64,000 nucleotides of DNA, from assembly GCA_914767715.1 (NCBI GenBank), contig OU612065.1, forward strand, positions 4,216,001 to 4,280,000. Direction: 5' to 3'. Origin of the DNA: Membranipora membranacea (Eukaryota; Bryozoa; Gymnolaemata; Cheilostomatida; Membraniporidae). The position numbers and the translations under genes are program-made. This document shows positions 42,749 to 54,382 of the stretch, one piece after another. Within the stretch, counting starts at the first letter, position 1; every line of letters starts with the position of its first letter. Under the pieces are notes generated by a model. The model searched no databases, had not been told where the DNA came from, and saw nothing but the letters and a program-made list of their open reading frames with translations.

Positions 42749-44167
42749 CTGTAACAGAAAAGTATGGCACTAACTGGTTTTTTAAGATGATTTGACCATA
42801 AAGCTGAATTTCAGAGGCTAGTTTCGCTCGTCCCCACCTTTGTAGGTGAGCATGAATAGAGCTGTTTTTTGTGCACTGACATCGTTAGCGAATTGACAGA
42901 TCCGCAAGGAAGTAAGCTTTATAACCCATCCAAGGTAGGCAAAAGCCGAAGAACGGAGATAAGCTATCTTTAGTATGAGAGTGATATATATATATATATA
43001 TATCAACTTAATCTGCTGATACAAGTCACAGAGACGTATGAGTATACCGGCCGCTTGGTCACATCAATAGCACCTGAAATAGCAACCCCCAATTTAATGA
43101 AGGAAAACTTTCTTTAGACATGAGCTTAGTCCATTAAATAAACATTTAGAATGCCAAAGAACAGAATCCAACTCTTGGTAATTTCAGTACAGGACAAAGC
43201 ACTCGGACCTGATACAATAAGACAAAAGCTGCTAACCTCTGAGAGGAGATAAAGATGAATAAAAGTCTGCCCATACACCCCAGACTCTTGCCAGAGACAT
43301 CAATATAAAATATCCATCAATGAAGAGAAAGCTGAAGTATTGTATAGCTATTAACAATCCTTACCATAAGAACTCCAAAAATTTGGCTCTAATGAATACT
43401 CACGCCACCACAATCAGGAGTTCAGCATGCAAGCTGTCAGTCTCACATCAAAATGGAGGGAGCAACCTAAAGACTTGTATTCAAAAAAGTTTAACCTATC
43501 TAGTATATACAAAAGAGTTGCCTTGGAGTGGAGCTCACGTTGCTTTAAATTTTATTCTCCCTCTTACTGATACATACAGTATAACCGCAAAACAAACACG
43601 GGTAAGAAACATGGCAAGAGCCCATGCTGGGCAAAACAAGAGAGTAGTTGATACATACTGGTCTCAGTGCAAACTATGCTTGCAAGCCCCTGTGAAATGA
43701 GAAGCATCAGTCATGTCTAGCCTGCAGAAGAGTAAAATGTAATTACAGTCAGTGAGTAGAAGATGAGAAATTTGTAACAAAAAGACAGTGAGCAGGTATT
43801 TATTGGTACCTGGAATTGATAATCTCACAATTAGTAGTCTTATACCTGTTGTACAACCCTGCTATGGGACTGCCACATTTATTTCCTAAGGTATAAAATG
43901 CAACAGTCCTAGTTACAATGCATCCAGATTTCATTACAGACTTGCAAGCATATGTCCTTTGCCTATGTTCAGTATCAACCACTAATAACCAGGTCAGTAT
44001 CCCTCATGAATGCATATATACAATACACATACCTGAGCACATACCTGAGCTGGTATAGTTTCAACACCGAAATTTCATCGGGACTATGGAAACTTGGTTT
44101 CTCATAAATCCGTTAATCATACCAGGTCAATAATAATTTATGCCAAATTGATAGTACTGGTTTTTTC
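42749..44167. other. GPAA1 upstream region; no gene recognised
   Basis: Should contain the GPAA1 promoter and a probable 5' UTR exon. There is an (AT)n microsatellite at about 42988-43003. The 126-codon plus frame at 43320-43700 has no recognisable motif, membrane segment or splice context, and I do not call it. Confidence 0.45.
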
Positions 44168-47100
44168 CTACAACCTATCAGGGGGCCTGAGGAAGTCACT
44201 AGTGTCTGGCAGTTTGTTCCACTCCTTGGCGGTCTTGACAAAGAACGAACGCTGGTGGTGTCGCGTGTTGAAGTGAGGTATCATATATTGGTACTGATGT
44301 CTTCGTTTTGGTGTAGAAATTGAAGGCTGCAGGTATGTCTGGATGGTTTTATCGGTGGTGTCGAAGTGGTAGTGCTGGAACAGCTTCAGATTAAGATTTA
44401 AGCCTTTGAGAAGACATGTAGTGCTCGTCTTCCTGTCTGTTCTTCTTATACCGCAGATAATTCGTGCTGCCCGCCGCTGAACCGCTTCTAGGTCTGCAGC
44501 AGTCTTGCCAATGGAGTCCCAAGAGCCCGATGCATATTCAAGCACTGGTCGTACTATCTGTGTGTAGGCGGTGCTCTTGACAGATGTTGAGTTTGTGAGC
44601 ACAGTTCTCCTTACAAAGCCTAGACTAGAGTTGGCTTTGGCAGCCACGTTTTTCACATGCTGCCTGAAAGTCAGCTGATCGTCCAGGGTCACACTGAGAT
44701 ACTTGATGGCTACTGACTTGGGAATGGTAGTGTTGTGTAGTGTATAGGTGTTATCTTGCTGGTGTTTCTTTCGCGAGAACAGGATATGCTGGCATTTCTG
44801 AGGGTGAAATTCCATATCATTTTCCTCCTCCCATTCTTCTAGTTTACATAAATCGTCTTGCAGAGTTCGGTGGTTTAGTGCACTATTATAAATAATAGTG
44901 TTGTCTGCGAACATCAGAGTTGGTGGCAGTGGGCATGTCATTTATATAAACGAGAAAGAGAGCTGGGCCTATAACTGACCCCTGGGGCACTCCAGAGGTC
45001 ACTTCTGCTTTAGCTGACTTGTGTCCATCAACAACAACTCTCTGGGATCTTCTTGTTAATAATGACTCGATCCATGATATTACTTGGAAAGATATCCCAC
45101 ACTTGGCTAGTTTCATGAGTAACTTCTGATGATTCACCTTATCAAAGGCTTTGCTGAAGTCCATAACACATGCATCAGTTTCAATACCACGATTCAGGTT
45201 GTATGTGATGTCAGCAATAAACTCCAGTAGCTGCTTTTCACAACTACGGCTGCGTCGAAATCCATGCTGGTGTTTAAAGAGGATTTTGTTGTTCTCTGCA
45301 AATCAGGTGGCTTGTGATGATGTGTTCCATCACCTTACTCAGGATGCAGGTAAGACTCACGGGGCGATAGTTTGCTGGAATATACTTTTCCCCATTCTTA
45401 AAGACAGGAGTAACCAGGGCAGTCCTCCATTCCATAGGCACTACACCTTTTTCAAGTGAGGTTTGGAAGAGGACAATTAGTGGACCAGCGAGGACGTCAG
45501 CAAGCTCTTTTAAGACGCGGGGATGGAGGTCGTCTGGCCCACACGCTTTGTTAGTTTTGAGTCATTTCAGTTGCTTAAGCACTCCATTTCTGCACACTCT
45601 GATATAGGGCATCCTAGACTCCAGTGTCACGGTCTCATAATCTAGCCTATGAGAAGGCCTAGAAAACACCGAAGCAAACTGTTGGTTCAGTAGATCTGCT
45701 TTCTCAGTTGGCTGTGTTACTAGTTGGGGGCCAAGCGATGATACTGAGTGATTTCGGCGGTGTTTCACATACTTCCAAAATCTTTTGGACAGTTCTTCTT
45801 TTGGTCTGGTTTCGTCTGTAAAGAGATTGTGAACATAGCTTGCATGGGTGCGGCGGAGTTTCTGTTTGCATATCTGCTTGAAGACATGGAAACGGTGCTC
45901 AGTTCTCTCCCCCTTATCTCTGCTTCTGCGGTACAAACGGTTTCTTGTCTGCATGATCTGGCGCAGCTCCTTGGTTATCCATGGTGCTGAGTCTTTCTTC
46001 TTGGTGTTACGCCTTGGTATGAACATCTTCATGCCTTCATGGAGACGGTCTTTGATGTTTTTCCATTGGTCATCAGGGTGAGGGTTGTAGGCTTTCCTGA
46101 TCATCTCAAGTTGAGGGATCAGGAATGCTTTCAGCCCTTCCCAGTCCGCTTTGTTGAAGAGCCACGCCTTTCTTTACTGCTGCTGGCTATACTTAGGTTT
46201 AACAATACAATAATCATCTAGTAGATCTTTGAACTCCCGATGGAGGCCCGCATGTTGGGTTCCTGGTTTAAGAGAATATGTTGACCATTCCCAGCCTGGA
46301 AAGTTAAAGTCCCCGTCTATGATCAGTCCAGAAGGCCGTCTACATGTCGAGATCTCATTGATGGTTGATTTCAGGTCGGCTGTGAATGTGCTGTTGGCGA
46401 CGTGTGGGCGGTAGCATGCTGCAATAAAGATGTCATGTTGTTGAGGGCAGTGGAGTTTAAACCCAGAGAATCTCTGAGTTGGATTTTATTTTGGTCTCAC
46501 TAGGTCAATCGAAGAATTGGCTGCAATGAGCATACCCCCTCTACTACCAGTCGTCAATGAACTCCCTCTTCCTCAGGAATAACAACAGTACGATATTGAC
46601 CAATCAGCAAACAGTATTGCTTGAGCCAATGAACTCCCTCTTCCTCAGGAATAACAACACATAGGAATTGTGGGTGTGGCCTAGAGTGATGTCCTAGACA
46701 ATTGGCCTATTTAGTGTCCCTTATAATATAGGCTTAATAGATTAGGTCTATATAGAAATATTCGGCTTTCCATTGTGTATGCCACTAAACAATAGAAAAT
46801 GAACAATAGACTCACTGCATCAAATAATATCAGGGCTTTCATTGGCTGCCAAGGTTCACTGCCACCAATTCAGAGCAGAGCAGATCATGTTTCTAGGATT
46901 ATTGAGGGGTAGTAAGCTGTATTTGATTCATAGCTGATCTCAATTAAATGGGTGATTACCTGATAAAAAAAACCACATGTCTCTAAGTGCACTATGACTG
47001 AAGATATTTGTTGTGAAATTGTATCATTTGTGAAGTATTTTGATGACACATTTTTGCTTTTGTGGTTTGCTATACCCTCACATGGACAATGTTTTGGAAA

Positions 47101-48212
47101 AGTTAGACATAGTTGATTACCTACAACATTTGCTCTATCCAATGAGCATAGTTTGGGGCCCAAGAGACCACCCTAACTATATTTTCTGAGCCAAGAAAGA
47201 AATAAGCAACAAAATACACAGGTGTGTTGATGTTCACATAATCAATAACACTACTATCAGGTATATTGGGCAAGTGATGCAGCTGTAGAATGGTAGGGTA
47301 AGATGTTTTCTTGAGATATAACTAATAGTCATGAACTCTTTTGTAAGGAATATGGGCTTATTAGCCATTTTATTTCATAGATGTAATATTGATTTCATCA
47401 CTTGGCGGCCATTTTGATTTCAACAAATGTCCCAGACATAGCTCATGACTATTAGTTATATCTCAAGAAAACATCTTACCCTACCATTCTACAGCTGCAT
47501 CAGTTGCCCAATATCCCTGATAGTAGTGTTATTGATTATGTGAACATCAACACACCTGTGTATTTTGTTGCTTATTTCTTTCTTGGCTTAGAAAATATAG
47601 TTAGGGTGGTCTCTTGGGCCCCAAACTATGCTCATTGGATAGAGCACATGTTGTAGGTAATCAACTATGTTTAACTTTTCCAAAACATTGTCCATGTGAG
47701 GGTATAGCAAGCCACAAAAGCAAAAATGTGTCTTCAAAATACTTCACAAATGATACAATTTCACAATAAATATCTTCAATCATAGTGCACTTAGAGACAT
47801 GTGGTCTTTTTATCAGGTAAACACCCATTTGATTGAGATCAGCTATGAATCAAATACAGCTTACTACCCCTCAATAATCCTAGAAACATGATCTGCTCTG
47901 AATTGGTGGCAGTGAACCTTCTCAGCCAATGAAAGCCCTGATACTATTTGATGCAGTGAGTCTATTGTTTATTTTCTATTGTTTAGTGGCATACACAATG
48001 GAAAGCCGAATATTCCTATATAGACCTAATCTATTAAGCCTATATTATAAGGGACACTAAATAGGCCAATTGTCTAGGACATCACACTAGGCCACACCCA
48101 CAATTCCTATGTGTTGTTATTCCTGAGGAAGAGGGAGTTCATTGCAGTCGTCCTGTCTCGGCGATGGATATATGTTGAAGTGGTCCATTTCTAACTCTGC
48201 ATTGGAGACACT
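44168..48212 (-). mobile_element. CR1/Jockey-type LINE, 5'-truncated, dead, split by a 1.6-kb inverted repeat
   Basis: Read leftwards: an endonuclease piece (MDHFNIYPSPRQDD at about 48.2-48.15 kb, then after the insertion RGGMLIAANSSIDLV, IFIAACYRPH and IIDGDFNFPGWEW); a linker with ITKELRQIMQTRNRLYRR; then reverse transcriptase blocks [93 protein letters not shown] and LEAVQRRAARIICG, ending with a stop at 44168. Breaks: stops in the endonuclease region and at about 45560, a frameshift at about 44935, and FADN in place of the catalytic FADD. The element therefore cannot encode an active polymerase. The nested inverted repeat is listed separately; removing it restores the endonuclease reading order. 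Confidence 0.85.
46548..48152. mobile_element. 1589-bp foldback element inserted in the LINE, 8-bp TSD
   Basis: The element spans 46556-48144. Arms of about 700 bp (46627-47334 and 47443-48144) are reverse complements with only occasional mismatches, around a 108 bp centre. Outer ends read AATGAACTCCCTCTTCCTC. The first ~30 bp of this end is duplicated directly on the left side (46556 and 46628), with 40 bp between copies. CAGTCGTC occurs immediately outside both ends (46548-46555, 48145-48152), an 8 bp target duplication of hAT- or P-type size. Neither arm codes for a transposase; minus frames such as 46885-47163 occur simply because the arms are long. Confidence 0.85.
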
Positions 48213-49937
48213 ACATACATACATATATACATGCATGCACACAACAATCATACATATAACATATATATAGGCCCCCATGTTCTATATATATTATAATATA
48301 TATAATTATAATATATATAAATGAATAAATAAATAAACACATCTACATACTACAACATTGTCATGCATGAGTTACATCAAATAAAGTGAAAGTGATTCAA
48401 ACATCCTCTTCATTAGATTAGATGACTGTATATCATTAAGAAGACCATAGCTTACTTACTTCCCAATTGATCCTAATCGCCGGAATAGCTGGCATAAAGG
48501 ATATAATAATCAGTCTATTAGTCTAGTGCGTAATCAGGGTTTTGGAGTTTCTGTGGGCGCTGCTCAGTAGTTTGACCCGCGACAAAGAGAGTTAACATTT
48601 AGAAGATAAACAGAACAAAAAGTGCAGCGTCACAGGCTGTCAAAAAGAGTGGCATCTGTGCTAGCTCAATTCTTGGTCCCTCTGACTGTCTATCTCTTTT
48701 CAAATTTATTTTCTCTTTTAGAAAATATTGATAAATGTATATGAATTGATCCTCTAAAACTAACCAGTTTTCAATCAATAAGCAGAGTATTATTGATAAC
48801 CACACTGATTTCGAGATTACACTATTAGTATGTGTATCTCTGATACATGCAATAGTATATCATGTGATCAGTGTGATTGATAACTCCAGCAAATAATCGA
48901 GTTTAATTTAAAATCTAGGCTATTACTACAAGGTTGAAGGTCATATTAGGCCTTATTTGGAAAATTTGTCTCAGAATCAGATGTAATCTATCAACAGACA
49001 GAAACAGTTGAAGCCAAGTAGTACTGTGTTAGATTTGTTATTAACACTCTACATTCAGTAATATTAAGATAGGTTGGGCAATCAAATAAATATTTTTCTA
49101 GTAAATGAGGACTCATTTTATGTATGAATCTATTATTTTATAAAATACCTGTTGAACTGTTAGCTGTACCTCACTAATGAATGATATCATGCCATAGAAT
49201 TGATGGGTAATACACTATAATTACATACATACATGACATGATGTTCTCAGTTGTTGATGATCAGGAGCGTGAGCTCAAACTTGTTTTTATTGGTTTCCAA
49301 TGACAGTGTGGGTGTTGTGTTAGAACAAGGGGTTAGAGTTTAACTCCTTGGTTAGAATGAGTCAATCAATTTTGAATTTATCATACCTTCTACCAACCTA
49401 GGTTGGTGATGCGTAAATGGCTTCTCTTCTTGAGTAGTAGGGAGTCAAGATTTGGTTTGAATCAAATCTGACTTTGCGCCTTTGGTTTGCAAGCATGCTC
49501 CTTGCATAGGTACAGTAACATCCACCAGAACTACCACACGTCACATGAAAAATGAGGACATTGCATACCTAAGTAAGCTAATATCCACTAGTCTGAGCTA
49601 TTGCCTGTACAATGCATTAGTTAGTGGATCCTAAAGAAGCTGACTAGGCCATGCTGTCTGAGATCTAAGTGTTGTAGTGTGCATTGTGCAAGATATGGGA
49701 GCTCCATGTCTCTCAGACTGCAGCCGCTTTGATTTTCTTTTAATTTTCTGTCCATGTTCTGAGAGGAAGCAATTTCTAACTAATGAGATTTAATGAATTG
49801 AATGATCTGCTTGTCTCTCTTTCTGTGTCTATACAGTGATCAGTAGGTCACAATGCGATGATATTTGGATGACTAATGTACAATACAGAGTTATTCTACT
49901 AAATTTGTAGTTGTTTGGTGGTGGACTGACCATTAAG
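48213..49937. other. Intergenic; AT-rich low-complexity at the left end
   Basis: A simple-sequence tract made of ACAT, TATA and AAATA repeats fills about 48213-48340 and abuts the 5' end of the LINE. The remainder up to the OTUD6-like start shows no exon or structure I recognise; the last few hundred bases should hold that gene's promoter. Confidence 0.45.
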
Positions 49938-52900
49938 ATGGATGATTTAGAGTCTAGGCACAAGCAAGAGAAGAAGGACCTTCAAGGTAGTGTGTCAGCA
50001 GGGATAATGGAATTCTCCCTGGTGTCAGTGCGTTTAGAAGTATTTCATTTATTCAGCGACTTGTACTCATACCTACATTAGTGTGGCTACAACATATAAA
50101 CCACTGACTGGAACTTTGAATCTGGAATAGATGAATTATCTTATCCTGGTGCCTGTGATAATTGTGGAATCACTTGTTTTTAAATTAGCAAAACATTTTT
50201 TCTAGCTTCCTTTATCTGTTTATAGCATCCATCCAGAAAATCAAGCATGCGGCACCAAAGGGTGATAAGAAGAGGCAGAAGCAGGCAAAAGAAGAAATTG
50301 CAAAATTAGAGGCTGCCCTCATCGCTCGTCATGAACAGGAATTAAAGGTTGTGTATAACTTCTCTATGTTCAGGGTATATGGTTATTTCTGAACCGCATT
50401 CACTACTCAGCTAACTAACCACATATTCGAGGATAAGGTTAGGATTAGTGTGGTGATGACTTTTGTTGTTCGTATTCTGTTGAGCCACATTATCCTATGG
50501 CACAACGTAAACATGTAGTTTTTAACTCATCAGTATAACATATTGAAAACTGTCAATATTTTGTTGTTGCATCAACACTCATTATGTACTTTATATCCAT
50601 TGCCAATTGTGTAAATATTCACCCTATACAGGTATTTTTCAGGTTTCGAGCTGTTCGGAAGCTATTGGCGAGTTACAGGTAGAAGAACCTTCCGAGAGTA
50701 CAGATCCTGGTGGAAGTGGAGACGGAGAGGAAACAAAGAAACCTGCCAAGAAATCTAAAGCAGCTAAACGCAGGGTACGTGAGGGGATGTAAACGGGAAG
50801 CTGACTTGGAAATTAAATTGATTTGAGGTGATCCTTGTAGTATTGAAATTGTTGAGATACGTTATCAATCGCAAAAATAACAAAAGACACTAACTACAAT
50901 AAACATAACATGGTTATACTTGCTTGCTTCTTTCTATCGTAAATGTAATTATTGACAAAGACTTGAAAATATAAAAACTTTGTTCAGGAGAAGAAAGAGC
51001 AAGAGGAACGGGAGAGAGAAGCCAGAATAGCTGCTGCTGAGAAGGAAAGTGTCACTGGTGTTAGACATATAGAGCAGCATCTTATTACCGATAAGCTGAC
51101 CAGTCGAAAGCTGATATTGCATGATGTGAGTCATCCAAAAATATTCAATTGCTGATATCCATAACTATACCAGTGCTGCTCTCAGATCTATGTTTGATAG
51201 ATTGGGCTATACTTGTCAGAGAGTGGACAACTTGCTCCATAAAAATATTGCTTTTGTCCCTGGTCTGTTCCAATCAACCTTTTTGAAGCATTGTTAGCTT
51301 CGAACATAATTCCATGTGCAACTGCAAGCTCCTCTGATGATCAAAAAACCCATCTCAGGTTCACAAAACTATTTTTTTCATAATTTTAATGGTAGTTGTC
51401 TGCTCTCTTCCACAATTTATTTATTCGTTGGTGTTGGCCAAAATTCATTAGGATCCACAAATATGTGAAGTGGATTACACACTTAACAATCATCAGCCTT
51501 AGAATCGCTCAGGTAACTTTATCATAGGCATACATCTGGGCTTTTCTCATGCTATAGATTCGCAATTCACTATTCGTTTTTACAGATACCATCAGATGGA
51601 GATTGCTTGTACAAGGCCATATCTCACCAACTCTCTCTTCTAGTCGCAAATCAGGTGAAGAAAAACAGCATGAAATCCACCTATATATTAACATTTGCTG
51701 TCACATATATCTTATGCAACAAGTAACATGATGCACTTATTTGTTTCAAGGTATTGTACTATATAATCTAATTCAGAATTGGTTTTCTAGGTAACTATAG
51801 CCGTGTCAGATTTACGGAAGAAAGTAGCTGACCAAATGAGAGAGCATAAAGATGATTATCTACCTTTTATTACAACTAGCTCAGGAGATTTATTAGATGA
51901 GCAGGGTTTCTCAGACTACTGTGATAAACTAGAGAAAACTCATGAGTGGGGCGGACATGTAGAGGTATGATAACTCTTAAGACACATCTGTGAAGGATTG
52001 AATAGTCGGAAGGATTTCGGGATTCTGTTGTTAAAGGAAGGAGTTTATTCAACTCCGTAGTTAAAAACGTCATCTAAACACTAAAACAACAACTCTTTCC
52101 AGCTCCATGCTACAACTGTCTGAAAGTTCCCTCTCCGGCAAAATATGTGATTTTCGTGCAGTCCTGACGCAACATCATGAGACGTCATGTCCTCAATCTT
52201 CATAGAAGTATACTCCCACCTTGATGGCCATATGTGCCAATATCAACTAAATTGGACATTTACTGTAGCTTACTGTAGCTTCTTAGCCTGCTGTAGCTTA
52301 TAAACATATATTAGTGATTGAACTGTATCCACATTTCTCAAGAATTATACTATTTTGGCAGATTAAAGCTATCAATGCCATATTTGGAAACCCTGTACAT
52401 ATAATTCAAGCAGATCAGCCAGACATAATTATTGCTCAAGACTCAAATGCAGATGACCAAGCTCTGACCATAGTGTGAGTATGAACTAAAATTAAGGTCG
52501 CCCGTAACCATTAATATGAATATATATCTGTCCCAGGAGACGCAATGCATATATGTAATAATCTGTCCATTGTTGGAATGATGGTCTGACTTTGTAGAAG
52601 CAAACTTCTTTATCGTGCCATTTTTATGCAGGAAACAATGAGATATGACAGATAAAAAGACACTGTAAAGCTGTATTTCGATTATAATCTAAAAGACATG
52701 CAGCCATTTTTAAGAAATGTGATCCAATCTCATTATTAATCTGAAAAAAACAGTCGTCATGCATTGTATGATTGCGAGCTGTCTGCTGCCATGTGTAGAC
52801 TACCACTACTTGTTTGATTCATTTTCCCTTATAGACTTATCTGTTTTGTTAACCTAATAAAATGTCGTTTTTGTATTTTTCTTCAGTTACCATAAAAAGT

Positions 52901-52962
52901 TGTACGAGCTCGGAGAACATTACAACTCAGTGAAAATGTTTGATAGCGAAGCAGCCTCCTGA
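49938..52962 (+). CDS. OTUD6B: OTU deubiquitinase of the OTUD6 family, complete, 8 exons
   Basis: Cysteine protease that removes ubiquitin; OTUD6B in mammals is tied to translation initiation and proteasome assembly. Exons: 49938-49986, 50226-50347, 50643-50774, 50988-51125, 51586-51654, 51791-51964, 52362-52474, 52887-52962 (TGA); 290 aa against about 293 in mammals. The N-terminal ~140 residues form a charged, Lys/Glu-rich probable coiled coil (APKGDKKRQKQAKEEIAKLE) with an acidic Gly/Ser patch. The OTU domain follows: IPSDGDCLYKAISHQL carries the catalytic Asp and Cys; EKTHEWGGHVEIKAI and GNPVHIIQA are the family core; and YHKKLYELGEHYNSV supplies the catalytic His at the very C-terminus. 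All catalytic residues are present. The start ATG follows an in-frame gap and gives the conserved short basic opening. AATAAA lies 307 bp past the stop. Confidence 0.95.
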
Positions 52963-53843
52963 TGAAGCTTCACAAATGGCTGAAAGTTTTCCATTAACCT
53001 AACAGAAGTGCATATGAGGGCGCCACACAACTTAATTTATCGCTCTGAATGGAACAAAATTTGAAGGAATAATCTGCTCACATTGCCAACACATTTGAAG
53101 TCCCGACAAGGTTAAACTTTTTTTTAGTAGTATTGCAACCTGTAGAATTTTATGTACAGTTCAGAGATCTGTACCATTGTTTCCATACACTGTTAAGAGA
53201 ACTTCTTATCTGAGCAAAATGTGGAGTTTTCAATTTTATTTAATATTGTAATTTTCTTTGGCCATTATAATAAATTTGCCGAGTGACCTGTTTTGTTCAT
53301 CACTTATATAATCTTCTCATTCTAAGGAAGAAATTAACTTCATCAATTCGTTGTGGGTGCATGTATAGATATATATCCTGAATTCCGGGTCGCTTCCATT
53401 CTACTGGTAGCCTCTTGCTAAAGGGGCCAAACATATGGGCTCTGCCTTAAACATTAACGCGTAACCAGGTTGGGACGGTTGGATGCCAAGCTTTCGATAA
53501 ATGACTGTTAATTCTACTTTTTTCTCGTCCGTCAGCATAGCAGTTAATGCAAGAGGCACTGAATTAGCATAGCAAGAAATAGGATAAGCAATTCATGTTA
53601 TAACAACGAATCCAGAATACACCAACAGGTGGCTTTCAGTTAATTTAAACAGAATTGGGGCAAGAATTTGACAGCGTTTATATGTGTAGATTGGTGGTCT
53701 AAATACTATGTGATAGTTCCTACACATCTCAGTTTGCCAGTTAGGGAGAAAATCAGTTTAACTCAAAGAATAGGAGAAGATAAGTTTTAATGATTGCCCA
53801 TGAAATTCCATTTTTTTCGCCTTAGAATACCAAAATATTCCCA
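52963..53843. other. 3' UTR and intergenic, nothing else recognised
   Basis: Apart from the polyadenylation signal, no exon, RNA gene or repeat is evident up to the palindromic element at 53844. Confidence 0.4.
53269..53274 (+). promoter_or_regulatory. Likely polyadenylation signal of the OTUD6-like gene
   Basis: AATAAA in an AT-rich tract 307 bp after the stop codon; the first consensus hexamer I see downstream. Confidence 0.5.
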
Positions 53844-54382
53844 TTTAAAGACTTTGTTTGAGGCTGCTCTTTTGTATCACATCTTATTCTCCATATTTTA
53901 TTCTATCATGTGAGCGATTTTCAGCTTTAGAATCCAAATATTGAGGAAGTTATGGCCTCTCAAACTTCCAGGGTGATTGCCTTCAATCGGCATTGGGAAT
54001 AAGCGGATGTTTCCCCTGGGGTATGTCACAACCATAGACATGTGACATAGACATTATGAGTTATTAGTTAATACACTAATAATCACATTATAATTGATGA
54101 TCAAAATTCAGACCTGGGTGGGAATCGAACCCCGGGTCCCCATACCTATAGGCAACGACGCTACCATCACGCCACTTGGACCAACTAGGTTACCTGGTTG
54201 TGACGTACCCTAGGGATTGCCGGCTGATTTTTACTGCCGATAAATTGCCGTCACCTTGGAAGTTTGAGAGGCCATAACTTCCTCAATATTTGGATTCTAA
54301 AGCTGAAAATCGCTCACATGATAGAATAAAATATGGAGAATAAGATGTGATACAAAAGAGCAGCCTAAAACAAAGTCTTTAA
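53844..54382. mobile_element. Palindromic element with tRNA-like core
   Basis: The left arm (from TTTAAAGACTTTGTTT at 53844) and the right arm (ending AAACAAAGTCTTTAA at 54382) are near-identical inverse copies for at least 130 bp, with blocks AGGCTGCTCTTTTGTATCAC and TGAGGAAGTTATGGCC. Weaker inverse similarity continues inward to about 54035 and 54203 (GTATGTCACAAC against GTTGTGACGTACC). The asymmetric centre contains a tRNA-like segment (54111-54182). Outer edges share TTTAA, so a TTAA-type target is possible but unproven. Confidence 0.8.
54111..54182 (-). other. tRNA-like (tRNA-derived) segment with A and B boxes
   Basis: The minus strand reads GGTCCAAGTGGCGTGATGGT, with an A-box-like TGGCGTGATGGTAGCG, and 3' of it a perfect B box GGTTCGATTCC with flanking T-stem CCGGGGTTCGATTCCCACC, at tRNA-like spacing (72 nt). 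The acceptor ends do not pair into a 7-bp stem, and the anticodon arm is poor, so I call it a tRNA-derived element (SINE-head type) rather than a functional tRNA gene. Confidence 0.5.

Noticed and set aside
43320-43700. 126-codon open frame (+) as a gene
   Set aside because: No family motif, biased composition typical of chance AT-rich frames, no splice signals and no promoter or tail evidence.
45748-46221. Plus-strand frames of 60-80 codons
   Set aside because: Antisense shadows of the minus-strand LINE linker and endonuclease region.
46885-47163. 92-codon minus frame as a gene
   Set aside because: Entirely within one arm of the 1.6-kb inverted repeat; the mirror arm contains the same sequence with lesions and no transposase motif.
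54111-54182. A functional tRNA gene
   Set aside because: Good B box, but the acceptor ends do not pair and the anticodon arm is poor. Treated as tRNA-derived.
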